Source: Monosporascus cannonballus (taxonomy: Eukaryota > Ascomycota > Sordariomycetes > Xylariales). From it: a stretch of DNA of 64,000 bases. Location: positions 218,951 through 282,950 of the forward strand of contig QJNS01000086.1 of assembly GCA_004154925.1 (NCBI GenBank), written 5' to 3'. The translations under genes and the position numbers were made by a program. Below, piece after piece: positions 47,621 through 59,801 of the stretch (its first letter is position 1; each line of letters opens with the position of its first letter). The notes under the pieces are model-generated. The model made no database searches. It was not told the origin of the DNA and worked only from the letters and a program-made list of their open reading frames with translations.

Positions 47621-50600
47621 AATACGATAAATATTTTATTATTTAAAGAGATAAAACATAAAAAATACGACGTATCGTTATTATTATTAAAGCAAAGTTT
47701 TAATAATTAAATAATAATTTAAAATAATAGCCATTTAAATTAACATCTTTAAATAACCAATTATTATAATACTACTGATATTAGCAGTTTTTTAAAAAAG
47801 GAATTTAATATAAAGTTATCGCAAGATAACGAATAATATTATAAGATAATTTTTAAAAAAAGTTTATTTATAAAATTTTGCTTTATTTATAACCTTAATA
47901 AAAATGAAGTATGAGTTATTAAAAAATATTTAGAAACTTGGTTATAAAAAATAAATTTAATTTCTAAAGTTACCTGTAAAGTACTTTATATTGTTTGTGC
48001 TTAAGAGAAATAGCAAATTATAAATTATAGTTAATTACTGATAATTAAACAATATTATTATTAAAGAGCAAATATTACTACCTTTAATTATTATAATAAA
48101 ACCACGATTTTATGGAATTAAATAGTTTATAATATTCAATTTCAAAAATAAATATATCTTTATTAAAATTAAAAAAGAATATAAGTAAAAACTCACTTTT
48201 TAAGCGAAATATAAATTATAAATATATTTAATTATGTGAAAAGAAGTTCCGAATGTATTAATAACTTTTTAAAGAATAATAAATTATATATTATAAAAAT
48301 AGTTCAACAATATTCTTATTTATTCAAAAATAGAAGAATTATATATAAAATATATTTATAAAATTCTGTAAGTTTTATAAGACGTTAAATTAGTAGTTAA
48401 TACAGAAAAGAATTAATTTTATAAATAAAATATAAAATATTTAAAACATATTATTATCTTGAGATATATTAAAGTAAACTTTAAAAAGTTGCTACAGTTA
48501 TAACGTAATAAACGTTAATAATAATTAAGAAAGCAGAGATATTGTTTAGATTTGCTAATTATTATAGGAAATTAATCCGAAATTTTAATATAACTGTTAT
48601 ACTTTTAATTAATTCTATTAAAATAAGTATTTAAGTTAACGTTATATGTTGACAAAGGGTTCTCAGAAATTAAGGATGCGATTATTCAGCTAATATTAAT
48701 TATGTACGATTTAGTACGTTTTGTCGAACTAAAAACCGATATTTCAGATTATGCCTTATACTCGGTAATTAAATAACGAAATAATTAAAGCAAACTATAT
48801 TTTATCGTATTTTCTTCGTTTTAATTCAAAGGAGCCGAATCAAATTACGTTATTTTAGATAAAAGATTTATAGTTATTGCTATAGTTTTCTGAAAATTTA
48901 GATATTTTATTAAAGAAAGTTTTTATTAAGTTAAAGTTTATGTAAATTCTTAAAATTTCATTTCTTTTATTATAATTTAAAGCTTTATAGAACAATAATT
49001 ACGATATGTAAAAAATTAACAAATTTCGATTTCGTTATTATTTATAAACAGAGTTTAGAAAACGACAAAATAAATTTTTTGAATAAATAATTAAATTTCT
49101 AAAAAATATTTATTAAAATTAAGAGTACTATTTTCGATACTATCTTAAAAAGATATTTACGTTGATAATAAATTGTAATAATACCGGTTATACCATATAA
49201 TATATATTAAACAAATTAGAAAGTATAACGATAATTTATTAAAAAAGTAAAAAATAAATAGGTTATATATTCTAGAAAAGTACTAGATAAATCTAAAACG
49301 CGATATATATAAGTATTAGTATTATAGATATTTAAAGATTTATAAAGCTTTAAATGATATGGCAGGTTCTGAGAACTGGATGACGTCAAGACTTTTATAC
49401 CATATCTATTAATTGACAACCTTTTCGCTGTCTCTCTTTTTCTAAAATCAAGCCATTATCATCAAATCTTTTGTATTATTAAAATCATTTCAACGTATTC
49501 ATTGTGTTTTAAAAATAAAAATAAAAATTTAATAAGTATAACGATATTATAACTTTTGTAATAAGGTCACAATATAACGATATAAGGTTTATAGAAAATT
49601 ATAATTATTATTAGTTTTAAAAAATTATAAAATTTAATTATTATATATTTTATTACTGAATTTTCTATATTTGAAAATTTAACAATAAAAGTACATTATA
49701 AAAGTATTTTCGTTATCTTCGATAGATATATAAAGTCTTTTTATTTTTTACTCTATTAGAAATATACTAATATAGAATAAATAGTAAATTTCTTTTTTAA
49801 AAATGTCTTGAATATATAGGAATTATTATACGAAATTAACTCTAATAAAGAGATTATGTTTACTTTTAAAAATTTAACAAAGTTTTATAATATAAATCGA
49901 TTTAAATTTTAAATAAATAAGTAAATAAACGATTAAATTAAATATTAAACACGAATATGAAATATTATTTTAATTACGAATATAATAACTAGGTTAAAAG
50001 ATTACTTATTGCCTAGTTAATTTATAATATTAATTACTATAAAAACAGTAAAACGATTTTAACTATACGAATTTTATATTTATATTTAATTTTTATAAAA
50101 ATGTATGTAACGCAAATATAAATATTAAAACAATACTTATATTAAAACAACTTAGGCAATTATATTAGAAATTAAAATTAAAATTAAAATTCCCACGTAA
50201 TTAAATAAATAGGTATTATAACTAAAAAAGACTAAAAGAATTAAGTTGTAAAAGAAACAAATAATTTGTCTCATTACAAAAACTATTTAAACTAAACGTT
50301 TTACCAAAAACATATTTTAAATATATTAACCCATATAAAATTACTAAAGAAATCTTATAAATTCATTGTTAATTAGCGCTTTCATTAAAAAGCAAACTTT
50401 ATTTCGTTTTTTATATTTTTTTACTTAAGTTAATAACAAATATTATTAAAGTTTATACCCAACGAAATAATATGGAAATAAAAGACAAAATTGTATATAA
50501 GATAAAGAAGATTTTCGAAATAAGAAAATAGATTTACCTAATACTTATTTAAATGAAAAAAAGTATCCAAATTTCGAAAATATCTAAAAATATATACAAA

Positions 50601-51274
50601 ATCTTAAAAATACTCAACGTTTATTAAAAAAACTTTTATTAGCAGCGACGTCGCCAGAATTATGGTTGCTTTAATTAATTACGTTTATAAATATTTAGTC
50701 GGTGTTTTTCAACCCTTATTAATTAAAAAACTTAATAAGATCCGAAATAGTATTTATATTATATATTACTTTTTGAGTTTTTTTCTGTTTTTCTTTTACG
50801 TTCTAATCTATCCAATCTTTCAAAGCATTATAAATTTTGAATTAATATGTGTAATATACGATCGATCCAAACTTTCTTTTCTTTTCGAAAACGACAAACC
50901 TTAGCTTACCCTAGTTTTATCTTTTTTATTATTTTCTTAAATTCGGATTTTGTCTGTAAGTAATTAAAGGCGAAACGTTTTAATTAAGAAATATAAAAGT
51001 CGTTAATATTATAAAAGCCTTAATTTCTTATTATATCTTTTTCGTATCGGAAAGGCTTTGATATAAAACTGGAGAAAATATTTAACAGTTATTAATATAA
51101 TATAAATATAAAAGTATGTCTATAGTACGAAAAGTAATAAATATAAATAAACTATCCTTTTTTTAGTTGTCCGATTAACTAAATTTTTAATAAGACTTAA
51201 TATAGTAAATAAAAATCAAAATAACTTATAAAGAAAAAAATCGAAACGTATATTATGGAAAAAGAAAATCGTAT
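47621..51274 (+). pseudogene. Gyp4 pol relic, second part
   Basis: It continues the Gypsy polyprotein region. The RT block near 48,014-48,070 aligns with Gyp5 54,713-54,780 but has more stops. Integrase could not be delimited. The interior ends in a purine-rich GGAAAAAGAAAATCG just before the 3' LTR. An antisense Cys-rich frame like those in Gyp3 and Gyp5 could not be made out here. Confidence 0.55.
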
Positions 51275-51747
51275 TATAGCCTAATAAGATACAGCCTTAG
51301 AAAACGGTCGTAATAGAGATTTACGTACTAAATAAGCCAAATTAGGTAACGGCTCGATAAGATTAAGCGCAAAGGCTTTAAAATTAAGCTTAACAAAATC
51401 GAACATCAAGGCTTTAAAGTAAGGGTCGACAAAATCAAACGTAAAACCTTTATAGCTAGACTTAATAAAATCGAAAATAAAGCCTCTAAAGCTAGGTTCG
51501 ACAAAATCGAACGTAAAACTTTCAAACTTAGGCTTAATAAAAGCAATAAATTATAATATAAAAATATTTTTATTTCTATAATTTAAATATTATTAATGTA
51601 TAATATTATTTCGTTATTTAAAACGCTTTTAGTATTACGAAACGTATCTAATTATTATATTTGTTGCTTATACTTTTATAATACTTTTGCTAACTTAAAC
51701 TTGTACGACTAAGATTTAATAGTTAGTTAAACCCTTTAGCCGTTATA
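51275..51747 (+). repeat. Gyp4 3' LTR, also 5' boundary of Gyp5 (473 bp)
   Basis: It starts TAGCCTAATAAG and ends CCGTTATA. About five degenerate units with the core GGTTCGACAAAATCGAACG (about 51,351-51,540) make it longer than the 5' LTR, which has about three. The Gyp5 interior begins right after it, so one LTR serves both elements. Confidence 0.75.
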
Positions 51748-54699
51748 CGTTATAAGTTCTTATTTAGTAATATCGTCAAATTCTGAACAATATCGATTAA
51801 CGTTATATTTACCAGCAAGCAGCCCGAACAACCTATTTATCAAATCCTTAATTACTCGGACACTAGAATGGAATTCGAGAAGAAAAAGAAAAAGTCTCGT
51901 TTTTTTCACGAAAAAGTTTTTCGACGCCTGGATGCTATAAACAAACGCATTATTTAACTTAAGAAAAATAACAATAATCTTATGATATCCTTTTCAGCCG
52001 CCTATAAGAAATTTTTTTTAAAAAAAAGAAAACTTTCGAACCCGGAAAGCTTTTTTGAATAAATTAAATTATCCAGTTAAATATTATTAAAGAATTAAGA
52101 AAAGTTCTTAAACCTTTTAAATTAAAATTTTTCGGCAGAATTTCGACCAAATTATAATTATTTTTAATTTAATACTAAATATACTTTACGTATTTTTTAT
52201 TCGATTTATTGCGCCTATTATATAAATTAAATTCGCAATCGAATAATTTATTATAAATATAATTATTTAATTTGAACTTAGTATAAAACCGTACGTTATT
52301 TTGTTGATCGAAAAACGAAGCCCAAAAATAATATAAATTTGTAATAATTATAAATAATTTACATGAATTATAACGAAAGTTTTCAAAATAATAAATAAAA
52401 ACATAAAAGCCGAAATATAAATCCACTAATTACGACAAAAGAAATTAATATCTAATTACGGTAATACGTTAATTTAATTAATTGTTAAGCTAAACTAGGG
52501 ATAAAAAGTATTAATAGTTAAATTTTTTAACGGTTTGAAAAAAGAAATATAAAAAAAGTTTTTTATATTTAATCGGCCTAATTATTTATCGGATTATATC
52601 GTTATAATAGTTAAGATTAACCATCGATAATACGTATAATGCATTAAAAGTATTAAAGAAAAAAATAAGAATAAATCCCGATATATAGCTAATACCAGCG
52701 TTTTTCGACATAGTAACACTTTTTACGACATAGAACCAGGACCTATGGAACTAAAAGTTACTTATAGGAAGGATTGGAGCCAAACCAAATATTATAATTG
52801 CAACAAAATGAGATATAAAACATTATAATGTAAGATACTTAGAAAGTTCCGTTAGAATAATTAAAAACCTATACCTAAAAGATAATCCAGAAAGAATTAA
52901 AGAGACGGAGGCAAATCTATTAACATGATTTAGCTTAAGTATATACCAGGTTCCCTATGGCGAAAAGTACGGCAAAGGCTATTATAACAAAAAATTCGAC
53001 AAAAAATAAAAAAACCAAAAAATTAATTTAATAAGTATCGCGAATATAAAAAAAGCATTATAAAGACGGTTACGTAAATACCAGGATTGGACAAAAAAAT
53101 CTGTCCCGAAACCCCTGATCGATACGGCAAAATATATGCTATATATTGTCGATAACGAGAATATCCCGATTATAAAAAATGAAAATAACATATTTACGGA
53201 CGAATTACCCGTATATATTATAAAGGATTCAATTTTCCAAATCGTACCGGAAATAATAAGAATAATAAATAATAGTATTAATATTTTCGAATCATAGCTT
53301 TAAAGAAATGTTTAATAATTGACCGAAATAAAAAGCTGGCTCGAAGAAAATGAATATTTGCAAAAAAACTTTTTTTATTATTATTAATGGTATAATTATT
53401 AAACGGAAAAAGAATTAATTTAACGTATAATTAAAAATATTATTTAAAAGTTATTATGGATTTTTATTTTCAATTAGTATTTATTATAAACCTTTTTAAA
53501 AAAAAGTTATTAAAAAGGAAATATGTTAATTTATAGGAGATTTTTGGAACGAGTATTAAAATAACGCATAATAGGATATAATTACAAATATAAAAAAATA
53601 ATTTATTCGATAAGAAAAGGAATTATAGTAAAATTAAAAGTAATTAATACGATTTAAAGAAAAAGTACGCCGGCAATAATAACAAATATAGCAACTTAAC
53701 GCGTTAAACGAAAAAACATAAATAAGATTTAACAGATTCGAAAAAAAATTAAAAGAAGAAGGTTATTTATAAAAAAGCCGCAAAATAACGAAACCTAGAG
53801 AAATTAAAAAGGACTTTTAAAAAAGGCTTTAAACGCGACGATAAAAGCCGTTAATAACCTTATTACTTTAAATATACGAATCAGAACTTATTGATATACC
53901 GTAATAATAAATTACAGAACTTTAGGCGAAAATTATATTATATTTAATATAATTAGTAAGTTCAGATTATTATAAAAATATCAATTAAAATTTTATATAA
54001 TAACGAATATCGAAGGCTAGGAATTTGCTTATGATAACAAAAAGAATATACGCAAAATTAATTATTTCGAGATTGTTATCTAAGAACGATATTAAATAAT
54101 TAATTTCGATATCATTTTATTTGGAAATTACGATATAATCTTAAAATTACTATAGATACGTTAATACGGAGTTTTAATTAACGGAAAAATTAACCAAGTA
54201 AAATTTATTTTATTCCTTATTAATAAACGAAAAAAGGAAAAATTAAGATTTTAATATTTCATCGATAATAACGACAAATATAGGCATAAGGATACGATAA
54301 AAATCTTATTATCTAAAGGAATAAAATAAAAAATAAGCATGAAAAAAGAATATAACATATTTTTATTATTATCAGAACGAAATTAAAATAATTAAATAAC
54401 GATGTAAAATAATAATAACAGTTTTAAAAGTTAAAAACTTTAATTAATATATTACCATAGTAGTATAGATATAAGCAGTTTTTTAAAAAGGAACTTAATA
54501 CGAAATTATTAGAATATAACAAATAGGATTATAAGATAATCCTTAAAAAAAAATCTTTAACGAAGTTTTACCTTATTTATAATTTTAACGGAAACGAATT
54601 ACGTATTTTTCTAAAATACTTGAAAAATCGGTTATAAAAAATAGATTCGATTTTCGAAATTACTAGCAGAATACCTTATGTTTTTCGTATTAGAAAAGA

Positions 54700-55090
54700 A
54701 TGAAAAATTACGATTTATAGTTAATTATCGACAATTAAATAATAATATTATTAAAAATCCAATATCGTTATGTTTAATTACAAAAATAAAAGACCGATTT
54801 TACGGAACTAAATAATTTATAATATTTGATTTTAAAGATAAATATAATTTTATCCGAATTAAAAAAGGATACGAATAAAAAATAATTTTAAAGAGGAAAT
54901 ACGGATTATTTAAGTATTTGGTTATATTAATGGGATTTACGAACGTATTAGTAATTTTCCAACAGATGATAAATTATATATTATAAAAATACCTTGAATT
55001 TTTGGCCGTTTATTACCTTGACGATATCTTTATTTTTTCAAAAACGGAAAAAGTATACGCGGGATATGTTCATAAAATTTTTTAGTTTTA
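54700..55090 (+). pseudogene. Gyp5 reverse-transcriptase relic
   Basis: About 54,713-54,780 reads KLRFIVNYRQLNNNIIKNP, matching the Gypsy RT block LRFCVDYRxLN. At 55,005-55,050 the frame reads AVYYLDDIFIFSKTEK, with an intact catalytic LDD (55,017-55,025). These are the clearest retroviral-type polymerase motifs in the window, yet stops lie between them. Confidence 0.88.
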
Positions 55091-57522
55091 TAAAACGTAA
55101 GGTTATTTATTAATACAAAAACGAATTAATTTTACAAATAGGAAATAAAACATTTAAAACATATTATTATCTTAGGATATATTAGGATAGACCTTAAGAG
55201 AATCGCTATAATTATAAAATGGCAAACGTTAATAACGGTTAAAAAGGGATAGGTATTTCTTGGATTCGCTAATTATTATAAGAAATTTATTTAAAATTTT
55301 AGCAAAAAAATTATACTTTTAACGAACCTTACGAAAAAAGTTTAAATAGATATTAAATACGGAAAAGATATTTTAAGATATCAAAAATGCGATTATTAAC
55401 AAGCTAGTATTAATTATGTCTAATTTAAACCGCTCCGTTAAATTAAAAACTAATATTTCGAATTACGTATTAAACGTAATAATCGGATAACGAAATAATT
55501 AGGGCAAATTTTACCTTAATAAATTTTTTTATAAGTTAAAAGGATTTAAATTTAATTACGATATTTTAAATAAGGAATATATGGCCATTATTATTGCATT
55601 CCGAAATTTTAGGCATTTTTTAAAAGGAAATTTATATTAAATTAAGGTTTATACAGATTATTAAATTCTTTTTTAATTTATTATAACCAGGGAATTTATA
55701 AGATAATAATTTCGTTATACGAAAAACATGGCGAATTTCGATTTCGTTATTATTTATAGAAAAAGTTTAAAAAATAACAAAACAAAGATTTTAAGTAAGT
55801 GACCAAACTTTAAAAAGAAATTGGATAAAATTAGCCACATAATTTATAATATTACTATAAAAGAATATTTACGCTTAAAATAAATTGCGATAATTTGGGT
55901 AATACCTTTAGATATGGATTAGAAAATCCAGTGATATAACGACAGCCTTCCAAAAAATTAAAAAACGGACAAAATATAAATACTAAAGGAATACCAAAAA
56001 AGTTTTAGTACGAAAAAATATACGAATATTAGTTATACGGATATTTAAGTATTTACAAAATCTTAAAACGGCTTTAACGTATATATTTTTTTTCTATAAT
56101 AAAATTAACGGTACAAAAGATTATACGGCAATATAATATTTGCATTAAAATAAAGGTTCGACGATATAAATTATACGAAAAATTATAATTATTATTAATT
56201 ATAAAGCGATAATGGTATTTAGTTATATTCGATTTTATTATTAAATTTCTTATTTTTAAAGATTTAATTATAAAAATATATTACGATAGTACTTTTGTAA
56301 TTATCGACCGATTTACAAAGTTTTCTTATTTTTTATTATATTACGAAAATATAAATACCGAACAAATAATATATATATTTTTAAATATATTTTTTATATA
56401 CATAAATTATTATTAAAAACTATTTTAAATAAAGGATCGATATTTGTATTTAAATTTTGGTAAGGTTTAATAATGTAAATCGGCTTAAATTATAAGGTAT
56501 TTAACGTATTGAAATTTTAAATAGATAAATAAATAAAACGAATACACCAGATTTTAGAAATTTATTTGCCATATTACATTAATTATAAGTAAAATAATTA
56601 AGTCAAGAAATTATTAACTACATAAATAACTTATAATACAAACTATTATAAAAATATTAAAATAATATTTGTAAACGTAAATTGTAATTTTATTTTAAAA
56701 GTTTATTAAGAAAAATATATAAAAATAATTTCATTAATATTAAAATACTTTTTACGTTAAAATAATTACGATAATTATAATAGGAAATAAAAATAGAATT
56801 AAAATTCGTACATAACCAAATAAATAAGTATTATAATTAACAAACGTTAAAAACATTAATTTTTTAAAAAGAAAAAAATTTTGTTCTTAAAAATATTTAA
56901 ATAAAATAATTTAATAAAAAGCGTGATTTTGAATATATCGGTCTATATAAAATTATCCAAAGAATTTTAGAAAATAATTATTAATTAGAATTTTTATTAA
57001 AACTTAAACTTTATTTAATTTTTTATCTTTTTTATTTAAATTAATAATAGATATAATCAAAGTACCTATAATATAAAACGATATGAAAATAAAAGACGAA
57101 TAGATATATGAGGTGGAAAAAATTTTCAACTTACGAAAATAAAACGGACTTACCCGGTACCTGATCAAATAGAAAAACTACCTGGATTTCGAAAATATCT
57201 GAGAATCCGCCAAGAATCTTATTGGTATCTAACGCCTGCTAAAAAGCTTTTATTAATAATAACGAGCGCGTTTCAGTTAGCAACCGACCAATTAATAACC
57301 GAGATATCGGGCTAGTCGGCCGCGGCCTGCGTTAACGTAATAGCCGTAACGGCGGCCTTTAACTGCTTTTACTCCCTTTTTAAACGTTTAAATTTTTCCA
57401 TAATTTCCGCACCTTAGATATCCTAACGAAATTTTTCGATATTACGGTTACGAAAAAGTTTCTTTTTTGTTTTCGTGAACGGCTTAACCGGCCGAATAAT
57501 TTATTTAACTGTTATTAAGTTT

Positions 57523-57882
57523 TCAACAATTTTTTTCCGTAATACGTTTCTCCAATTCTAAGTAGTTTTCTTTTACAATAAGTTTGTTATATTCGAATTT
57601 AAAGAGACCAAAAAGGTTATAAGGATTTCCGTACTTAATATAACGTACATATTTTCCCGAACTGTAATAAGCTTTACAAATTTTGTTTTCGGATTTACAG
57701 CGTAAATAAGAAAACTTTGATAATATAGTAAAACTAAGGCGACTAATACATTCTGAAAGGGTTAAAGCGTTAGTACGTTTACGAGAACGACGTTTTTCGA
57801 TACGACCCGATATGATAAATATGAAAAAAGAAAGGTTATTTATTAAAAGCCGACGAACGAATAATTTGATCTTTAGAGACAA
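57523..57882 (-). pseudogene. Antisense Zn2Cys6-like ORF relic in Gyp5
   Basis: A 119-codon ATG-to-stop frame is antisense to the Gypsy genes, ending its 5' side about 30 bp from the 3' LTR. Residues 59-88 carry Y59-x2-C62-x6-C69-x8-Y78-x2-Y81-x6-Y88, exactly the Zn(II)2Cys6 spacing if the four Tyr are RIP-mutated Cys. TGC-to-TAC on this strand equals CA-to-TA on the other, the RIP target. The N-terminus is basic (RIEKRRSRKR, 27-36) and the C-terminus Glu/Lys-rich, probably helical. Survival of 119 open codons inside RIP DNA is unusual. Gyp3 has the same motif at the same place. Not functional as it stands. Confidence 0.6.
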
Positions 57883-57889
57883 AAATCCT

Positions 57890-57903
57890 GAAAGGAGGGA
57901 AAT
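57890..57903 (+). other. Gyp5 polypurine tract
   Basis: GAAAGGAGGGAAAT, then CGTATTA, directly precedes the LTR start TGATCTAACG. This confirms plus orientation and the 3' LTR position. Confidence 0.8.
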
Positions 57904-57910
57904 CGTATTA

Positions 57911-58320
57911 TGATCTAACGGTCTTGGCCTTTTACAAACGATCGGGCCCTTAGGAAAAACCAGCCCCGACTTACGCCAAGAGGTTACGTAACCGGCTTAA
58001 TGGGCTCAAACGCTATTATTAGCTTAAGAACATTAAGCCAGTTAAGTTACGAAAAGCTTAAAGGGCTTAAGGGGACTTAACTAACTAAATACCTTTAAGC
58101 TAGTCTAAAATACCTTAAGCCGGAATAAGATATATACCCTTATTATTTCCATAATCTAAATAACTTTAATTTGTAATATAATATCGTTACTTAAGACGCC
58201 CTTGGTATTACGAGACGTAATACGTTACTGTATTTATTGTTCAGATTTCTACGATACTTCTGCTAACATAAACCCGTACGACTAAGGTTTAATAGTTGGT
58301 TAAACCCCCTAGCCGTCACA
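57911..58320 (+). repeat. Gyp5 3' LTR (410 bp)
   Basis: It starts TGATCTAACGG and ends CCGTCACA at 58,320, with nearly normal composition. The middle has GGGCTTAAGG-type repeats as in the solo LTR 47,221-47,615. The last roughly 100 bp are shared with Gyp3 and Gyp4 LTRs. It cuts into the retroelement that follows. Confidence 0.85.
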
Positions 58321-59251
58321 AATTCTTAAATAGGTGTATCTTTTTACAGTAATACTTTGGCATAAGGCGATTATTGCTGTTATTGCCGCCGTTATTCCGG
58401 CTATTGTTATTCCGGTTGTTATTGTTCCGGTTATCTAATGGTATACCCGTTTAGTTAGGAATTTTTTTTTATTTAGGGTAACGCCGAACGCTTCCCGTGA
58501 CAGCTGTTCTGCGGTAACGCCTTAAGCCTTCTGCAGCCTTATATAGTTTCGGAACCGCTTTATGAACTTCTGTACCGGTAGCAGCTTAACAAGGTCCTTG
58601 CTTTCGAATATGGCTTTTTTTATGGTAATAATCTAGATAACAAAGAAATTAAGTAAATAGGCGTTAATAGCTTTTAAGAAGTTAAGGTGGCTGTAATATC
58701 CAGCGACAGCTGGGATATAAAGCTCCGCGGCTTTAGTATACACTTTTCAGTATGTAAAAAGCCAGATATCTATTTGGATTTTGTTAATTTTTAACGCCTA
58801 TTTGTATTAAGTGTTTATTTCGTAAATCCGAACGTTCTTGTTAGGTTTAAACTTATTTTTTAAAGCAATTAGCCTTTTTCGAAACGTAACTTTTTTCCAG
58901 TATATTCAGTAATAATCGGGATAAATAAATTGGTTTAAGAACGCGTTAACCTTAACTAGGGCCTTTTCCTGAATAATAAATAAGGACTGCTTCCGGTCGT
59001 ATAACTTTAAAGCTTTCGAATACTTAATGTAATTTTTTTAAAAAAAGTTTATTCGTTACGTACGCTTACTTGGAAATAACGAAGCTTAGGAAAAACAGGT
59101 TTTGTTAACAAAGATAGCGGTTAAGGTGTATTAGGGTTGATATACTGCTATAACAGGCCAGCCTTCGTGCTAACGTGGAATTCGAAAATGTTATATTTTT
59201 TAGGGGTCCCTTTCTTAAGGAGGAACTTAGGGGTCTGCCTTGAAAAGTAAC
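58321..59251 (-). pseudogene. Truncated retroelement interior with gag-like relic
   Basis: It is milder in RIP damage than the Gypsy block. On the minus strand, 58,435-58,380 encodes an Asn/Arg-rich run (NNNNRNNNSRNNGG). Upstream of it are recognisable protein-like stretches such as DLVKLLPVQKFIKRFRNYI near 58,600. Asn-rich tails are common in fungal retrotransposon Gag proteins, but the class is uncertain. The piece is cut at 58,320 by the Gyp5 LTR and joins the LTR at 59,252 on its other side. Confidence 0.45.
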
Positions 59252-59750
59252 TGTCAGGGTCTGATTAGGCAACTATGGCTTCAGAAGTGATGCAAAAAGT
59301 AGGTGGGCTAAAATAACTGAAGGTGTGACGGCTAAGTGATGGATATCCTTAGTGACGGAGCAATAGGTGTACCGTAGGAGCGACAGCAAGGTTCCGAATA
59401 GCTTTAACAAAACGTATATAACGAATGTATCAGAGTACAACTAGAAAGAAGTGCGGACCGGGCTCATAACTGTAAGACCCTGCATCACATACAGAAGCAT
59501 ATATTACTAAAGGAAAAGTGTATTAAGGTTTCATGACCTCTAGAAGGTCCTCTGTAAAAGGTGAAGGTGGTGAACCCTCCTTAAATACATATAAAAACAG
59601 TGGTAGCCAAGAGATAATGATACCGGAGTAGCCGAAGCAATTTCCACTAGCTTGTTAGCTAACTAAGCCATGGCGTAGCTAGGTTCAACAGTCCGCAGAA
59701 CCTGCACTTATTTCCTGAACTATTGTGACACCGTTTTGAGACCCTGACCA
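59252..59750 (-). repeat. LTR of truncated retroelement (499 bp)
   Basis: It starts TGTCAGGGTCTGA at 59,252 and ends TGAGACCCTGACCA at 59,750. These are inverted ends typical of an LTR (TG...CA). Composition is normal and no ORF is present. If the degraded gag-like interior to its left is its own, this is the 5' LTR of a minus-strand element. It forms the border to the gene island. Confidence 0.65.
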
Positions 59751-59801
59751 ATACACCAACAATTGTGTTAATTCCACACGACCCGGCGCAGATACCCATA
59801 G

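Larger units (their letters stand above)
37761..51747 (+). mobile_element. Gyp4: RIP-degraded Ty3/Gypsy element interrupted by Gyp3 and a solo LTR
   Basis: It comprises the 5' LTR (37,761-37,967 plus 44,666-44,863), interior 44,864-51,274 and 3' LTR 51,275-51,747. The interior is A-rich and homologous to Gyp5 along its length, so it reads on the plus strand. Near 48,014, a stop-broken KL-IIVNY--LNN matches the RT block that in Gyp5 reads KLRFIVNYRQLNN. Gyp3 sits in the 5' LTR and a solo LTR at 47,221-47,615. An open frame at 50,662-50,904 has no motif. Confidence 0.75.
51748..57910 (+). mobile_element. Gyp5: RIP-degraded Ty3/Gypsy interior
   Basis: It lies on the plus strand between LTR 51,275-51,747 and LTR 57,911-58,320. 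It begins with leader sequence shared with Gyp3 and Gyp4 (TCAAATTCTGAACAA). Gag-like sequence starts near 51,880, and RT is identified at 54,713-55,060. The last 650 bp are less RIP-mutated and carry the antisense frame 57,523-57,882. A polypurine tract (57,890-57,903) precedes the LTR. The flanking LTRs belong to different subfamilies, so Gyp4-Gyp5 is likely a recombinant tandem. Confidence 0.8.

Noticed and set aside
50662..50904. 80-codon plus-strand frame near the Gyp4 3' end
   Set aside because: The sequence is Phe/Tyr/Ile-rich, an AT-bias product with no motif. It is not on the strand of the antisense Cys frame.
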